From: Streptomyces sp. LX-29
GTDB lineage: Bacteria > Actinomycetota > Actinomycetes > Streptomycetales > Streptomycetaceae
Reading direction: 5' to 3'
NCBI RefSeq assembly: GCF_029541745.1
Contig: NZ_CP089746.1
Coordinates: forward strand, 6,519,559-6,583,558
DNA: 64,000 nt
Shown: positions 38,568 to 47,634 of the stretch, piece by piece
Layout: every line of letters begins with the position of its first letter
How positions within the stretch are numbered: position 1 is the stretch's first letter
Made by a program: the position numbers and the translations under genes
The notes under the pieces: model-generated
What the model was told of the DNA's origin: nothing
Databases searched by the model: none
What the model saw: only the letters and a program-made list of their open reading frames with translations

Positions 38568-41345
38568 TCAGTCGGCGGTCGGCGCCGCCTGCGCCTCCAG
38601 CAACGACCGCAGTCGGGTGGTCCGCTCCTTGGCGGGGATGCGCGCCACCGCGTTCGGCAGCGCGTCGTCCGCGCCGTGCACCACCGACAGATGGCGCTCG
38701 CCGCGGCCGAAGGCGGTGTAGACCCAGGCCCGGGTGAGCGCCGCAGTGGCGTCGCCCGGCAGCACGACGACCACGGCCGGCCAGCGCGATCCGGCCGCCT
38801 GGTGCGCGGTGACGGCCCACCCGTGCCGCACGGTCTCGGCGACCTGCTCGCGCGGGATGACGACCGCCGCCCCCGCGCAGTCCAGATGGAGACCTTGCGT
38901 GTCCGCCGAGGTCACGGTGGCGAGCACCATCCGGCCGGGCGCCGGTACATAGGCCACCCGATCGCCCGGGTCGAAGCCGCCGAACCGGCCCGGGCCCGGG
39001 TTCAACCGCTCCTTGAGCGCCGCGTTCAACGCGCGTGTCCCGGCGGCGCCGCCATGGCCGGGGGTGATCACCTGCACCTGCTCCGCCGGCACCCCGATCA
39101 CCCGCGGCACGGAGTCCGCGACCAACTGCACGGTGCGGTGCACGGCCTCCCCGGCGTCGCGCACCGGCACGATCACGACCTCCTTGTGGGGGGCCTCGAC
39201 CTGGTTCAGCTCGCCGATGCCGATGCCGGAGACCAGCTCGCCGATCGGGCCGGGGTCCGGGGTGCGGGAGACGACCTGCGGGCAGCAGCGGGCGGCCAGC
39301 AGATCGGCGAAGACCCGGCCGGGGCCGGCCGACCACAGCACCCCAGGGTCACCGCTGAGCACCAGGCGGGCGCCGTCCGGCAGCGACTCGACCAGCATCG
39401 CCGCCGTCTCGACATCGAGCTGCGGGGCGTCCAACACCACCAGCAGGTCGAGGGCGAGCGCGCCCTCCTCGTCCCGGCCCGGGCCCTCGTGACCCGAGAG
39501 CAGCCCGGCGACGGTGACCGCCGCCGTTCCGCTGTCGGCGTCCGGGCCCTCGGGGTCCGCGCCGCCCGCCTCGCCGAGGCCCGCGGCACGCGTGTCGGCC
39601 GCACCGGTGGAGCCCGCCGGCCCGGCCGCTGACGGTGCCGCCAGCCGGCGCCGCCCGTCCTCGCTGTGTGTCGCCGCGTACGCCCGAAGGCCCAGCGCCC
39701 GCGCGGCGCCGACCAGCGCGGCGGGCTCGGCCCGCGCTGCCTCGCCGCCGCTGTGGGCGACCAGCCCATGGCCGGCCACGGCACGGATCAGCTCGGCGGC
39801 CGAGGGGGAGGGCGCCGCGGCGGCGGCGCCTTCCCAGTCCGGCCTCGCCGCAACGTCGCCCCGCGGCTCCGCCGCCGCGCCGTCCTGCTGGTCCGTCGCG
39901 CCGACGGCCTGCTCAAAGGTGTTGATCAGCCGGGCGAGACCGTCGGCGAGGCTCTCCTCCGCCAGCGCGTACCGATCCAGGCCGAGCAGGATCCGCACCG
40001 GCGGCTCGCTCTCGTCGCCCTCACCGTCCTCGCCCTCACCACGACCGGTGGCCGCCGCGCCCGGCCGGCCGCCGCCGGGCGTCTCCAGCGCGTCCTGGAA
40101 GACGAGCACGGCGCCGTCCCCGATCGCCGTGCGCAGCGCCTCCTCCGGGTCCGGCACGGTCTGCCGGGCCAACGCCTCGCGCACGGCGGTGGCCGTCAGC
40201 GCGGTGTACCCTTCCAGCGCCGCCCGCTCCAGCAGCCAGGTGATCAGGGCCTGGGAGCGCCGCGCGTCGCCCGGACCGCAGGCGGATCCGAGCAGCGCCC
40301 GCGCGAAGCCGTCGGCCTGCTCCGGTCGCATCCCGGGGACGCCCAGGAGCAGCCACGGATCGGCCCGAAGGGCGTCCGCCGCCTGCTCGCCGAGCGCCTC
40401 GACCACCGGTCCGGCCAGCTGCGCCGGGGCGCCGCCCGCGGCCAACACCTCGCGTACCCCGGCGGTGTCGGCGAGCGCGGCCGCGGGACGGGACGCGCCC
40501 GGCGCCACACCGCCGACGGCCGGGCGGGCCGGGCCGGCGGTGACATCCCGCCGCGCCGCGGCGGGAACGGGTCCGGCGGCGACTCCAGAAGGCGCCTCCT
40601 GCCTCGCCTGCGGCGCCCGCGGCGTCGCGGAGGGGGCGGGGGCCGACGCCCGCTCCGTGAAGAACGAAGCCGCCGAGCGCTCGCCGCTCTCCACCGCCCG
40701 TACGGCGGCCGCCAACGCCTCCGCGGCGGCGCTCCGCTTCCGGCCGCTCCCGGCCTGCGCCCCTGTGTCCGTGCTCGGCCGTTCCGCCTCACGCGCGGCC
40801 CCCGGCGCGCCCGCGACCGGCCGGGCCTCTTCTCCGGCGCCTTCCGCGCGCGCGGCCCCAGTTCCGGTTACGGTCTCGGTCCCGGTCTCCGTGTCAGGCT
40901 GCCCCGGCTCCCCTGCGGCGTCCGCGCGAGCCGGCCCCGAGGCGTCCGCGCGCGCGTCCTCGGCGGGCTTCGTGGTGCTGGCGTCGGAGGGCGTGTCGTC
41001 GGACTCGGGAGCGGCTTCCGCGCCAGGCGCGCCGGACTCCCCGCCCGCATCCGAGTGAGCCGTTCCCGCGACATCCGCGTCGGCGTACCCCGCGGCCTCC
41101 GCGTCGACTTCCCCCGCCCCGGAAGAGCCGGGGGTCCCGGCGGTCTCCCCGCGAGGCTCCGCTTCCCCGGAGGCTCCCGCCGGGGCGGCCGTGGGTGCCT
41201 TCCCTGCGGCGTCCGCGGCGGAGTCCCCGGGGGTGTCCGAACCGGCGGGGTGGTCCGCGGGGACGCCGGCCTCGCGGGTGGGTACCCCCTCGGGTGCCTC
41301 CTCGGGCGCGGTGGCGGCGTCGCCGGCGAGGCGGTCGGTGCTCAC
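38568..41345 (-). CDS. RecD2/ExoV-like helicase relative with degenerate ATPase motifs
   Basis: A 925-residue protein. The first about 270 residues are low-complexity Ala/Gly/Glu/Pro. Then come helix-hairpin-helix repeats (VVEALGEQAADALRADPWLLLGVPGMRPEQADGFARALLG) as in RecD2, and a RecA-like region. Where Walker A should stand (GGPGTGKT) it reads GHGLVAHSGGEAARAEP, and the DEAH-like box is LLVVLDAPQLD. Later RecD motifs are kept: GARLVLSGDP, VITPGHGGAAGTRALN, GWAVTAHQAAGSRWPAVVV and WVYTAFGRGERHLSVV. It probably binds DNA without normal ATP hydrolysis. Its GTG overlaps the aldo/keto reductase stop. Confidence 0.82.
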   Translation of the reverse strand: MSTDRLAGDAATAPEEAPEGVPTREAGVPADHPAGSDTPGDSAADAAGKAPTAAPAGASGEAEPRGETAGTPGSSGAGEVDAEAAGYADADVAGTAHSDAGGESGAPGAEAAPESDDTPSDASTTKPAEDARADASGPARADAAGEPGQPDTETGTETVTGTGAARAEGAGEEARPVAGAPGAAREAERPSTDTGAQAGSGRKRSAAAEALAAAVRAVESGERSAASFFTERASAPAPSATPRAPQARQEAPSGVAAGPVPAAARRDVTAGPARPAVGGVAPGASRPAAALADTAGVREVLAAGGAPAQLAGPVVEALGEQAADALRADPWLLLGVPGMRPEQADGFARALLGSACGPGDARRSQALITWLLERAALEGYTALTATAVREALARQTVPDPEEALRTAIGDGAVLVFQDALETPGGGRPGAAATGRGEGEDGEGDESEPPVRILLGLDRYALAEESLADGLARLINTFEQAVGATDQQDGAAAEPRGDVAARPDWEGAAAAAPSPSAAELIRAVAGHGLVAHSGGEAARAEPAALVGAARALGLRAYAATHSEDGRRRLAAPSAAGPAGSTGAADTRAAGLGEAGGADPEGPDADSGTAAVTVAGLLSGHEGPGRDEEGALALDLLVVLDAPQLDVETAAMLVESLPDGARLVLSGDPGVLWSAGPGRVFADLLAARCCPQVVSRTPDPGPIGELVSGIGIGELNQVEAPHKEVVIVPVRDAGEAVHRTVQLVADSVPRVIGVPAEQVQVITPGHGGAAGTRALNAALKERLNPGPGRFGGFDPGDRVAYVPAPGRMVLATVTSADTQGLHLDCAGAAVVIPREQVAETVRHGWAVTAHQAAGSRWPAVVVVLPGDATAALTRAWVYTAFGRGERHLSVVHGADDALPNAVARIPAKERTTRLRSLLEAQAAPTAD

Positions 41346-42325
41346 AGGGTGCTCCAGTCCTGATCGGGGTAGCGGTGCACGGGCGCGGAGACGTCGTCGA
41401 GCGCCCGGCAGATCTCCTGGGGAAGACTAAGCGCCTCCGCTGACAACGCCGCTCTGAGCTGCTGCGCGTTGCGGGCGCCGACGATGGGCGCGGTGACCCC
41501 GGGGCGGTCGCGCACCCAGGCGAGGGCCACCTGGAGCGGGGTGGTGGCGAGGCCGTCGGCCGCGGTGGTCACCGCGTCGACGATGCGGCCGGCCTCCTCG
41601 TCCAGATAGGGGGCGACGAAGGCGGCCAGCTGCTCGGAGGCACCGCGCGAGTCGGCCGGTGTCGCGTGCCGGTACTTGCCGGTCAGGACGCCGCGGCCCA
41701 GCGGCGAGGAGGGCAGCAGCCCCAGGCCCAGGTCGAGCACGGCGGGGAGCACCTCCCGCTCGATGCCGCGCTGGAGCAGCGAGTACTCCATCTGTGTGCT
41801 GGCGAGCCGGGTCTGCGCGCCGGGCGAGGCCAGCTGCCAGGTGGCGGCCTTCGCCAGCTGCCAGCCGGAGAAGTTGGACACGCCGACATAGCGGGCCCGG
41901 CCGCTGCTGACCGCGATGTCCAGGGCCTGCAGGGTCTCTTCCAGCGGGGTGGCGGGGTCGAAGGCGTGCAGCTGCCAGAGGTCGACGTGGTCGGTGCCCA
42001 GCCGCTCCAACGAGGCGTCGAGGGCTTCCAGCAGGTGGCCGCGCGACGTGTCGAAGCGGCGGTCCGGGTCCGGGACGCTGCCCGCCTTGGTGGCGATCAC
42101 CAGGTCCCGGCGCGGCACCAGGCCCTCCAGGAGCTGACCCAGCAGGTACTCCGCGGCTCCGTCCGCGTAGACGTCCGCGGTGTCGACCAGCGTGCCTCCC
42201 GCCTCCCAGAAGGCCTTGAGCTGCTCGGCCGCGTCGTGTTCGTCCGTGTCCCGCCCCCAGGTGAGGGTGCCGAGCCCGAGCCGGGATACGCGCAGGCCCG
42301 TCCGGCCGAGGTGCCTTAGCTCCAT
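41342..42325 (-). CDS. Aldo/keto reductase
   Basis: A 327-residue TIM-barrel oxidoreductase. The catalytic tetrad is visible: Asp and Tyr in VDTADVYADGAAEYLLG, Lys in VIATKAG and His in LWQLHAFD. NADPH-binding C-terminal elements are ISPLGRGVLTGKY-like SSPLGRGVLTGKY and PIVGARNAQQL. The substrate is unknown. The start follows MELRHLGRTGLRVSRLGLG, the usual family N-terminus; longer frames upstream are not coding. It overlaps the RecD-like gene by 4 bp, so the two are cotranscribed. Confidence 0.95.
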   Translation of the reverse strand: MELRHLGRTGLRVSRLGLGTLTWGRDTDEHDAAEQLKAFWEAGGTLVDTADVYADGAAEYLLGQLLEGLVPRRDLVIATKAGSVPDPDRRFDTSRGHLLEALDASLERLGTDHVDLWQLHAFDPATPLEETLQALDIAVSSGRARYVGVSNFSGWQLAKAATWQLASPGAQTRLASTQMEYSLLQRGIEREVLPAVLDLGLGLLPSSPLGRGVLTGKYRHATPADSRGASEQLAAFVAPYLDEEAGRIVDAVTTAADGLATTPLQVALAWVRDRPGVTAPIVGARNAQQLRAALSAEALSLPQEICRALDDVSAPVHRYPDQDWSTL

Positions 42326-42582
42326 GACCGTTGAGGTTACTGGGCGCTCGCACAGCCGTGGTGGCCTGTGGATAACCCGGCGAGACACCCAGTGGGACCC
42401 CTGGTGAGACCGGGTGCGACCGGCCCGGTGCCCGGCCTGCGACCGGCCCGGTGCCCGGCCCGCGGTCGGCCTCCGCGGACTGCGGGTGGGCGACCCCTGC
42501 CGGATCCGCATGGCGCGCGCTAGAGTCCCGGAAACGGGACGTTACTGATCGGTAAATCGCTGAAGCGGTGAGAGGGAGCGGC

Positions 42583-43632
42583 ATGAAGCTCGGAATCAAC
42601 CTCGGGTACTGGGGCGCGGGAATGGACGCGGACAACCTCGCGGTCGCCCAGGAGGCGGACCGGCTCGGCTACGACGTCTGCTGGGCCGCCGAGGCCTACG
42701 GTTCCGACGCGCCCACGGTGCTGTCCTGGGTGGCCGCCAAGACCGAGCGGATCGACGTCGGCTCCGCGATCTTCCAGATCCCGGCCCGTACGCCCGCGAT
42801 GACCGCCATGACCGCCGCCACCCTGGACACGCTCTCCGGAGGCCGCTTCCGTCTCGGCCTCGGCGTCTCCGGCCCGCAGGTCTCCGAGGGCTGGTACGGG
42901 GTCAAGTTCGACAAGCCGCTGGCCCGCACCCGCGAGTACGTGGAGATCGTCCGCAAGGCGATGTCGCGCGAGCGGCTGACCCACGAGGGCGCGCACTGGA
43001 CCCTTCCGCTGCCCGACGGCCCGGGCAAGGCGCTCAAGCTCACCGTGCACCCGGTGCGCGAGCACATCCCGCTGTACATCGCCGCCATCGGGCCGAAGAA
43101 CCTGGAGCAGACCGGCGAGATCGCCGACGGCGCCCTGGTCATCTTCTTCGCCCCCGAGCACGCGGAGGAGACCACGCTCGGCTCGCTCCGCGCGGGCCGC
43201 GCCAAGGCCGGGAAGACCCTCGAGGGCTTCGACCTGGTCCCCACCGTGCCGCTGGCCATCGGTGACGACGTGCACGCGCTGGCCGACCACTTCCGCCCGT
43301 ACACCGCGCTGTACGTGGGCGGCATGGGCAGCGCCAAGCAGAACTTCTACAACAGGCTGGCGCAGCGCATGGGGTACGAGAAGGAGGCGGCCGAGATCCA
43401 GGAGAAGTACCTCTCGGGTGACAAGGCCGGGGCCGCCGCCGCCATCCCGCACCAGCTGATCGACTCGACCACGCTGCTCGGCTCGGTCGAGCGGGTCGCC
43501 GACCGGATGCAGGCGTACGCCGAGGCCGGTGTCACCACCCTGTCCCTGACGCCGGCCGGCTTCACGCTCGACGAGCGGATCGCGGGCCTGCGCGCGGGCG
43601 TGGCGGCGCTGGAGCGCGCCGGGCTGGCGTAA
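42583..43632 (+). CDS. LLM-class F420-dependent oxidoreductase
   Basis: A 349-residue luciferase-like TIM barrel. Features: MKLGINLGYWGAG, VAQEADRLGYDVCWAAEAYGSDAPTVLSWVAAKTERIDVGSAIFQIPARTP (family core), LDTLSGGRFRLGLGVSGPQV, and VSEGWYG. This subgroup (Rv3093c/Rv3520c-like) uses the deazaflavin F420 in actinomycetes. The substrate is unknown. GAGGGAG precedes the ATG. It is divergent from the aldo/keto reductase and followed by a perfect 11-bp hairpin. Confidence 0.93.
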   Translation: MKLGINLGYWGAGMDADNLAVAQEADRLGYDVCWAAEAYGSDAPTVLSWVAAKTERIDVGSAIFQIPARTPAMTAMTAATLDTLSGGRFRLGLGVSGPQVSEGWYGVKFDKPLARTREYVEIVRKAMSRERLTHEGAHWTLPLPDGPGKALKLTVHPVREHIPLYIAAIGPKNLEQTGEIADGALVIFFAPEHAEETTLGSLRAGRAKAGKTLEGFDLVPTVPLAIGDDVHALADHFRPYTALYVGGMGSAKQNFYNRLAQRMGYEKEAAEIQEKYLSGDKAGAAAAIPHQLIDSTTLLGSVERVADRMQAYAEAGVTTLSLTPAGFTLDERIAGLRAGVAALERAGLA

Positions 43633-43686
43633 CGGCTCACGACCGTACGGACCGCGCACGCGGCGGGCCGCACACGCGCCAGCACA

Positions 43687-43724
43687 TGTGGGGTGCCGGA
43701 CCCAGGGTGGTCAGGCACCCCACA
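43687..43724 (+). terminator. Stem-loop after the F420 oxidoreductase
   Basis: Perfect 11-bp arms TGTGGGGTGCC and GGCACCCCACA around a 16-base loop that can pair further. The rest of 43633-43968 contains no gene; an AT-rich stretch at 43915-43945 is the probable promoter of the ferritin-like gene. Confidence 0.8.
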
Positions 43725-43968
43725 CGCCATGCCGCGGACCTCGCGGCCGTGGTGAGGGCTCGGGGGCCTCCCCGCCACGGCCGTCACGGAGCACAACGCC
43801 CCGGACGCCCCGCGGTTACGCCCCCGCACAACCCTCGCCACCTCTCCCGCCGACCGCGCGCCCCATGGGTGTCATTCGTTCGGTCTACTCACGGCACCCA
43901 CCTGTTGCCCCTTGAGATATCCGGCATTTGACTATTTCTTTGCGGATGTCGTGCACGGAGGTGGCAGC

Positions 43969-44757
43969 ATGTTCTCGGCGAAAAGCCTGTTCCAGGAGAT
44001 CCTCGACAACGACGAGGCATTCCAGCTCTTCTGTTCCATAGCCGCCAGCGGGGAAGCGCAGGGCGGCTGGGAGAACGGCCGGATCGCGGCGCTGGTACCG
44101 GAGAGCCAGCGCGACCTGGCGCCCAAGATCACTCGGCATGGCGCCGACGAGGACAAGCACGGCCGCATCTTCAACGCGCTGCTGCGCAAGCGCGAGCTGG
44201 AGCCGGTCGAGGTACCGCGCGAGACCGACTACACCATGCTGCTGGAGACCCACGGCATCGGGCTGGCCCATGACAAGCTGCGCCGCGACGAGCCGCTGAC
44301 CGAGCGGGACATCGTCACGTACCTCTCGCACAGCCGGGTCACCGAGCAGCGCGCCGCCGACCAGATGGTGATGTTGCGGAAGTCCTTCGGCGACCACCCC
44401 GACGTGGGTCGCGCGATCAACATGATCGCCGGCGACGAGGACAACCACCTCGCCTACTGCCACGAGGAGCTGCTGCGGCTGGCGGCCGCCGGACACGGCC
44501 GGCTCATCCAGGCCACGCTCCGGGAGACCGCGCTGGCGGAGATCGTGATCTACCGGGACGTCAGCCTCGCCGTGATGGGGCACATGGCCGCCATCCTGCG
44601 CTGGCCACGGGCGAAGTCCGCGGTGCTCATGGCGGCCATCCACGCGATGCACCTGGCCGAGCGGGCCGGCGGCTGGCGGCGGATGGTCACCCTCCGGATG
44701 CCCGAACGGCGCAACGCGCTGGGCGGCCCGGCGACGACCGCGCCCGAGTACGCCTAG
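43969..44757 (+). CDS. Ferritin-like domain protein
   Basis: A 262-residue helical protein with iron-binding type motifs ITRHGADEDKHGRIF and MIAGDEDNHLAYCHEELLRL (Glu...ExxH pairs), fitting the ferritin-like/rubrerythrin fold. It could bind a di-iron site for oxidase or detoxification chemistry; the exact role is unknown. The ATG is preferred because CGGAGGTGG lies just upstream; in-frame GTG at 43951 and TTG at 43912 are alternatives. Its TAG stop overlaps the left end of the IS element, and TA of that stop is the target duplication. Confidence 0.85.
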   Translation: MFSAKSLFQEILDNDEAFQLFCSIAASGEAQGGWENGRIAALVPESQRDLAPKITRHGADEDKHGRIFNALLRKRELEPVEVPRETDYTMLLETHGIGLAHDKLRRDEPLTERDIVTYLSHSRVTEQRAADQMVMLRKSFGDHPDVGRAINMIAGDEDNHLAYCHEELLRLAAAGHGRLIQATLRETALAEIVIYRDVSLAVMGHMAAILRWPRAKSAVLMAAIHAMHLAERAGGWRRMVTLRMPERRNALGGPATTAPEYA

Positions 44758-44811
44758 GCCGTGTTTTAGATCGGGGTTCCGGTCCACGCCTCGCGCCGTG
44801 ATGATCATGGT

Positions 44812-45675
44812 GTGGGGCGTGGGGATCTTTCTGATGAGCAGTGGTCGGTGCTGGAGTCGTTGCTGCCTGCGGCAGGCGTGAGCCGCAGGTCCGGGAACCG
44901 GCGGCGGTTGATGAACGGAATTCGGTGGCGGGTTCGGACGGGTGTTCCGTGGCGTGATCTGCCGCGCGAGTACGGGCCTTGGCAGACCGTGTACGGGCTC
45001 TTTCGCCGGTGGCAGCGTGAGGGTGTGTGGGCCCGGATTCTTACCTTGCTGCAGGCGAGGGCTGACGCGGCCGGGCTGATCACGTGGGAGGTGAACGTCG
45101 ACTCCACGGTCTGCCGGGCCCATCAGCACGCGGCTGGTGCCCGCCGGGACGGGGCCGGGCAGAAGGAGCCCCCGGGAGGGGTCGGGACCGAGCCGGAGGA
45201 TCACGGGCTGGGCCGGTCGCGGGGCGGGTTCTCCACGAAGATCCATCTGGCCTGCGAGCAGGGGCAGAAGCCGATGTCATTGCTGGTCACGGCAGGTCAG
45301 CGGGGTGACAGTCCGCAGTTCGAGCCGGTCCTCGAAGCGATCGCCGTGCCCAAGGTCGGCGGTGGCCGTCCACGGCGCAGGCCGCTGCGGGTGCGTGGTG
45401 ACAAGGCGTACTCCTCGCGCGCCAACCGTGCTTACCTGCGCAGACGCGGGATCCGCTGCACCATCGCCGAGCCGGCCGACCAGGTCCGCAAGCGCCGCGG
45501 CCGGGCCGGTGGCCGAGCGCCGGCCTTCGACCGGGAGGACTACAAGGCCCGCCACGCGGTCGAGTGCGGAATCAGCCGCCTCAAGCAGCACCGGGCTGTC
45601 GCGACCCGGTATGACAAGCTCGCCGTCCGGTTCGAGGCGGCCGTCCAGATCGCGGCGATCCACCAGTGGCTGTGA
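44812..45675 (+). CDS. IS5-family transposase
   Basis: A 287-residue DDE transposase in a single frame. The N-terminal DUF4096-type domain (LSDEQWSVLESLLP...NGIRWRVRTGVPWRDLPREYGPWQTVYGLFRRWQ) is typical of the IS427/IS1647 type. Catalytic residues: Asp in VNVDSTVCRAHQH, Asp in RVRGDKAYSS, and Glu in HAVECGISRLKQHRA. Full length with no frameshift, unlike many two-frame IS5 relatives. It starts at a GTG 55 bp inside the left inverted repeat. Confidence 0.95.
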   Translation: MGRGDLSDEQWSVLESLLPAAGVSRRSGNRRRLMNGIRWRVRTGVPWRDLPREYGPWQTVYGLFRRWQREGVWARILTLLQARADAAGLITWEVNVDSTVCRAHQHAAGARRDGAGQKEPPGGVGTEPEDHGLGRSRGGFSTKIHLACEQGQKPMSLLVTAGQRGDSPQFEPVLEAIAVPKVGGGRPRRRPLRVRGDKAYSSRANRAYLRRRGIRCTIAEPADQVRKRRGRAGGRAPAFDREDYKARHAVECGISRLKQHRAVATRYDKLAVRFEAAVQIAAIHQWL

Positions 45676-45747
45676 ATCAGCGGATGCCCGCACGGCCGTG
45701 CCATGCTGATCACGGCCTTGGGCAGCACATCTTCGGGGAGGGCTTCG

Positions 45748-46044
45748 GTGGCCGCCAGGTACTACTGCGCCGACAGCGAGAACGGCGACCACGTCGACGA
45801 CCCGTCCGAGGACGCCCTGTTCATGCTGATCGGCGACCTAAACGACTCGGACAACACGTTCATCGTGATCCAGCCCGAACAGGACGACCCTGCCTGGTTT
45901 GCCTCTGTCGCCGTCCTGGACGAGGGCGGATACGAGGTCGTCCGCCGCGACACCGCCCGCCGCGAACACGACGTGACCGTCGAGACCAGCACCGACCGTA
46001 TCGCGGGCGACCTCACCAAGTGGCTGGCCGTCCGCGCTTCCTAA
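45748..46044 (+). CDS. Passenger gene inside the IS element
   Basis: A 98-residue acidic protein (ARYYCADSENGDHVDDPSE..., with NTFIVIQPEQDDPAWFASVAV and GGYEVVRRDTARREHDV). GGGGAGGG lies five bases before the GTG. Its TAA stop is formed by the right inverted repeat itself (cTAAaac), so gene and element end are fused. It has no resemblance to transposase parts. The beta-rich, acidic, small size recalls immunity or accessory proteins of Streptomyces, but I do not recognise a family. Confidence 0.75.
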   Translation: MAARYYCADSENGDHVDDPSEDALFMLIGDLNDSDNTFIVIQPEQDDPAWFASVAVLDEGGYEVVRRDTARREHDVTVETSTDRIAGDLTKWLAVRAS

Positions 46045-46074
46045 AACACGGCCTAGTCGGCGAGTCCCCGGGAG

Positions 46075-46165
46075 TGCCCGCGAGCCCTCGGGACGACGGG
46101 AGCCTCCAGGACGGACGCGAGCCCCGGGACCACGGGAGCCCCCGGACCACGGGAGCCCTCGGGAG
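46075..46165. repeat. Short GGACCACGGGAGCC-type repeats
   Basis: Several imperfect copies of a 17-bp unit (GGACCACGGGAGCCCCC) in the 245-bp gap between the IS right end and corA. No gene is visible there. Confidence 0.5.
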
Positions 46166-46298
46166 GCCCGGGGTCCTTCTCCGGGCTCTCGGGCTCTCGG
46201 GTCCCGAGCTCACGCAGCCTCGCAGCCCGCGGCCCCGTGCGGGGCCGGGAGCACCGTCGAGCGATGGGAGACGGTCGCCCCGGAGCGGGGCGGGCCGG

Positions 46299-47291
46299 CT
46301 ACAGCCAGCCGCGCCGCTTGAAGAACCGGTACAGCAGGGCGACGATCGCGACCATGATCAGAACGACCGCCGGATAGCCCCAGGACTCCGTCAACTCGGG
46401 CATGTGCTTGAAGTTCATGCCGTAGATCCCGGCGATCATCGTCGGAACCGCGATCATGGCCGCCCAGGCGGAGATCTTCCGCACGTCGTCGTTCTGTCGC
46501 ACGCCCATCTGGGCGAGGTGGGCGGCGAGGATGTCCGACAGCAGCCGGTCCAGCCCCTCCACATGCTCGTTGGCGCGGGTCAGATGATCGTTGACGTCGC
46601 GGAAGAACGGCCGCGAGCCCGTGTGGACGAAGGGCACCCCGGCGCCCGCGAGCCGCGCCATCGGGTCGGTCAGCGGGCCCGCCGCCCGGCGGAACTCGAG
46701 CACTTGGCGCTTGAAGGAGTAGATCCGCCCGGCCGTGCGACGGGTGCTGCCGGTCTCCGGGGCGAAGACCTCCGCCTCCAGCTCGTCCAGGTCGATGTGG
46801 AGGTCGTCGGCGACCTCCAGATAGTGGTCCACCACCGCGTCCGACACGGCGTACATCACGGCCGTCGGGCCGTGCTTCAGCACCTCGGGGCTGCGCTCCA
46901 GCCGCGCCCGCACCGCGCTCAGCGGGTTGGCCTCGCCGTGCCGGACACTCACCACGAAGGAGTCGCCGACGAAGAGCATCAGCTCACCGGCCGTGACCGC
47001 GCTGTACCGCTCCTCGTACAGCAGCGGCTTGAGCACGAGGAACAGCGAGTCGTCATAGATCTCCAGCTTGGGCCGCTGGTGGGCGGAGAGCGCGTCCTCC
47101 ACGGCCAGCGGATGCAGCCCGAACTCGCTGGTGACCCGCGCGAACTCCTCCTCGGTCGGCTCGTACAGGCCGATCCACAGGAAGGCGTTGCCGGCCGCGC
47201 GGGCCCGCTCCAGCGCGTCGGAGAAGTCCTCCGGACCCTCGGTGCGGCGCCCGTCCTGATAGATGGCGCAGTCCACGATCACGTCGCGCAT
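46299..47291 (-). CDS. corA: CorA-family magnesium/cobalt transporter
   Basis: A 330-residue protein with a large cytoplasmic N-terminal domain (alpha/beta part plus long helices to about residue 270) and two C-terminal membrane helices. The first ends in the signature YGMNF near residue 293; the second is VVLIMVAIVALLYRFF with a basic tail. CorA pentamers import Mg2+ (or Co2+/Ni2+). The start is set at MRDVIVDCAIYQDG with GGAAGAG upstream; longer frames are non-coding. Divergent from the phosphomutase gene. Confidence 0.95.
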   Translation of the reverse strand: MRDVIVDCAIYQDGRRTEGPEDFSDALERARAAGNAFLWIGLYEPTEEEFARVTSEFGLHPLAVEDALSAHQRPKLEIYDDSLFLVLKPLLYEERYSAVTAGELMLFVGDSFVVSVRHGEANPLSAVRARLERSPEVLKHGPTAVMYAVSDAVVDHYLEVADDLHIDLDELEAEVFAPETGSTRRTAGRIYSFKRQVLEFRRAAGPLTDPMARLAGAGVPFVHTGSRPFFRDVNDHLTRANEHVEGLDRLLSDILAAHLAQMGVRQNDDVRKISAWAAMIAVPTMIAGIYGMNFKHMPELTESWGYPAVVLIMVAIVALLYRFFKRRGWL

Positions 47292-47634
47292 TCTTCTCTT
47301 CCTGGGGCCGGAGCGCATGGCGAAGGCTCCGTGAGCCCCCGGTCGCCGCGCGGGCGGCCGCTCGTCGCGCCGCGTCCCCGCGCGGAACCCCGGTTGTTGT
47401 CGGTGCTGCCTCGCGCGGGCTCGGGCGTCGTCAGCGGTACGCCGCGCGTGCGGTCGTCGCGACCCGTCGCCCCGCGCGGACGGCCGGTCGTCCCCGTCGC
47501 GCCCCGCGCGGGGCGCGGTCGTCGCTTGTCGCCCGGCGCGGAGGGTCGGCCGTCCCGGGCCGGTCGACGCGGCCGGTCGCGGGTCTCCCATGCCGCCCCT
47601 TCGCGGTACTCCGGCTGGCCGTAGGCTGGCAGGC
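47292..47634. other. Divergent intergenic region corA / phosphomutase
   Basis: 343 bp with no gene. It is filled with short GTCGCCCCGCGCGGA-like repeats (about 47370-47560) and must contain promoters for both flanking genes; no clear -10/-35 pair can be assigned. Confidence 0.5.

Larger units (their letters stand above)
44757..46053. mobile_element. IS5-family insertion sequence with passenger gene
   Basis: A 1297-bp element with perfect 13-bp terminal inverted repeats (GGCCGTGTTTTAG at 44757-44769; CTAAAACACGGCC at 46041-46053), flanked by a TA duplication (44755-44756 and 46054-46055). It carries a full transposase and a second unrelated gene. It looks intact and recent. Confidence 0.9.

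Noticed and set aside
39514..41363. Plus-strand open frames over the RecD-like gene
   Set aside because: Shadows of a low-complexity Ala/Gly-rich gene; the minus-strand product shows recognisable RecD motifs.
45700..45720. Earlier right end of the IS at a CACGGCC near 45710
   Set aside because: Only seven bases match the inverted repeat and there is no matching TA duplication; the 13-bp match at 46041-46053 is perfect.
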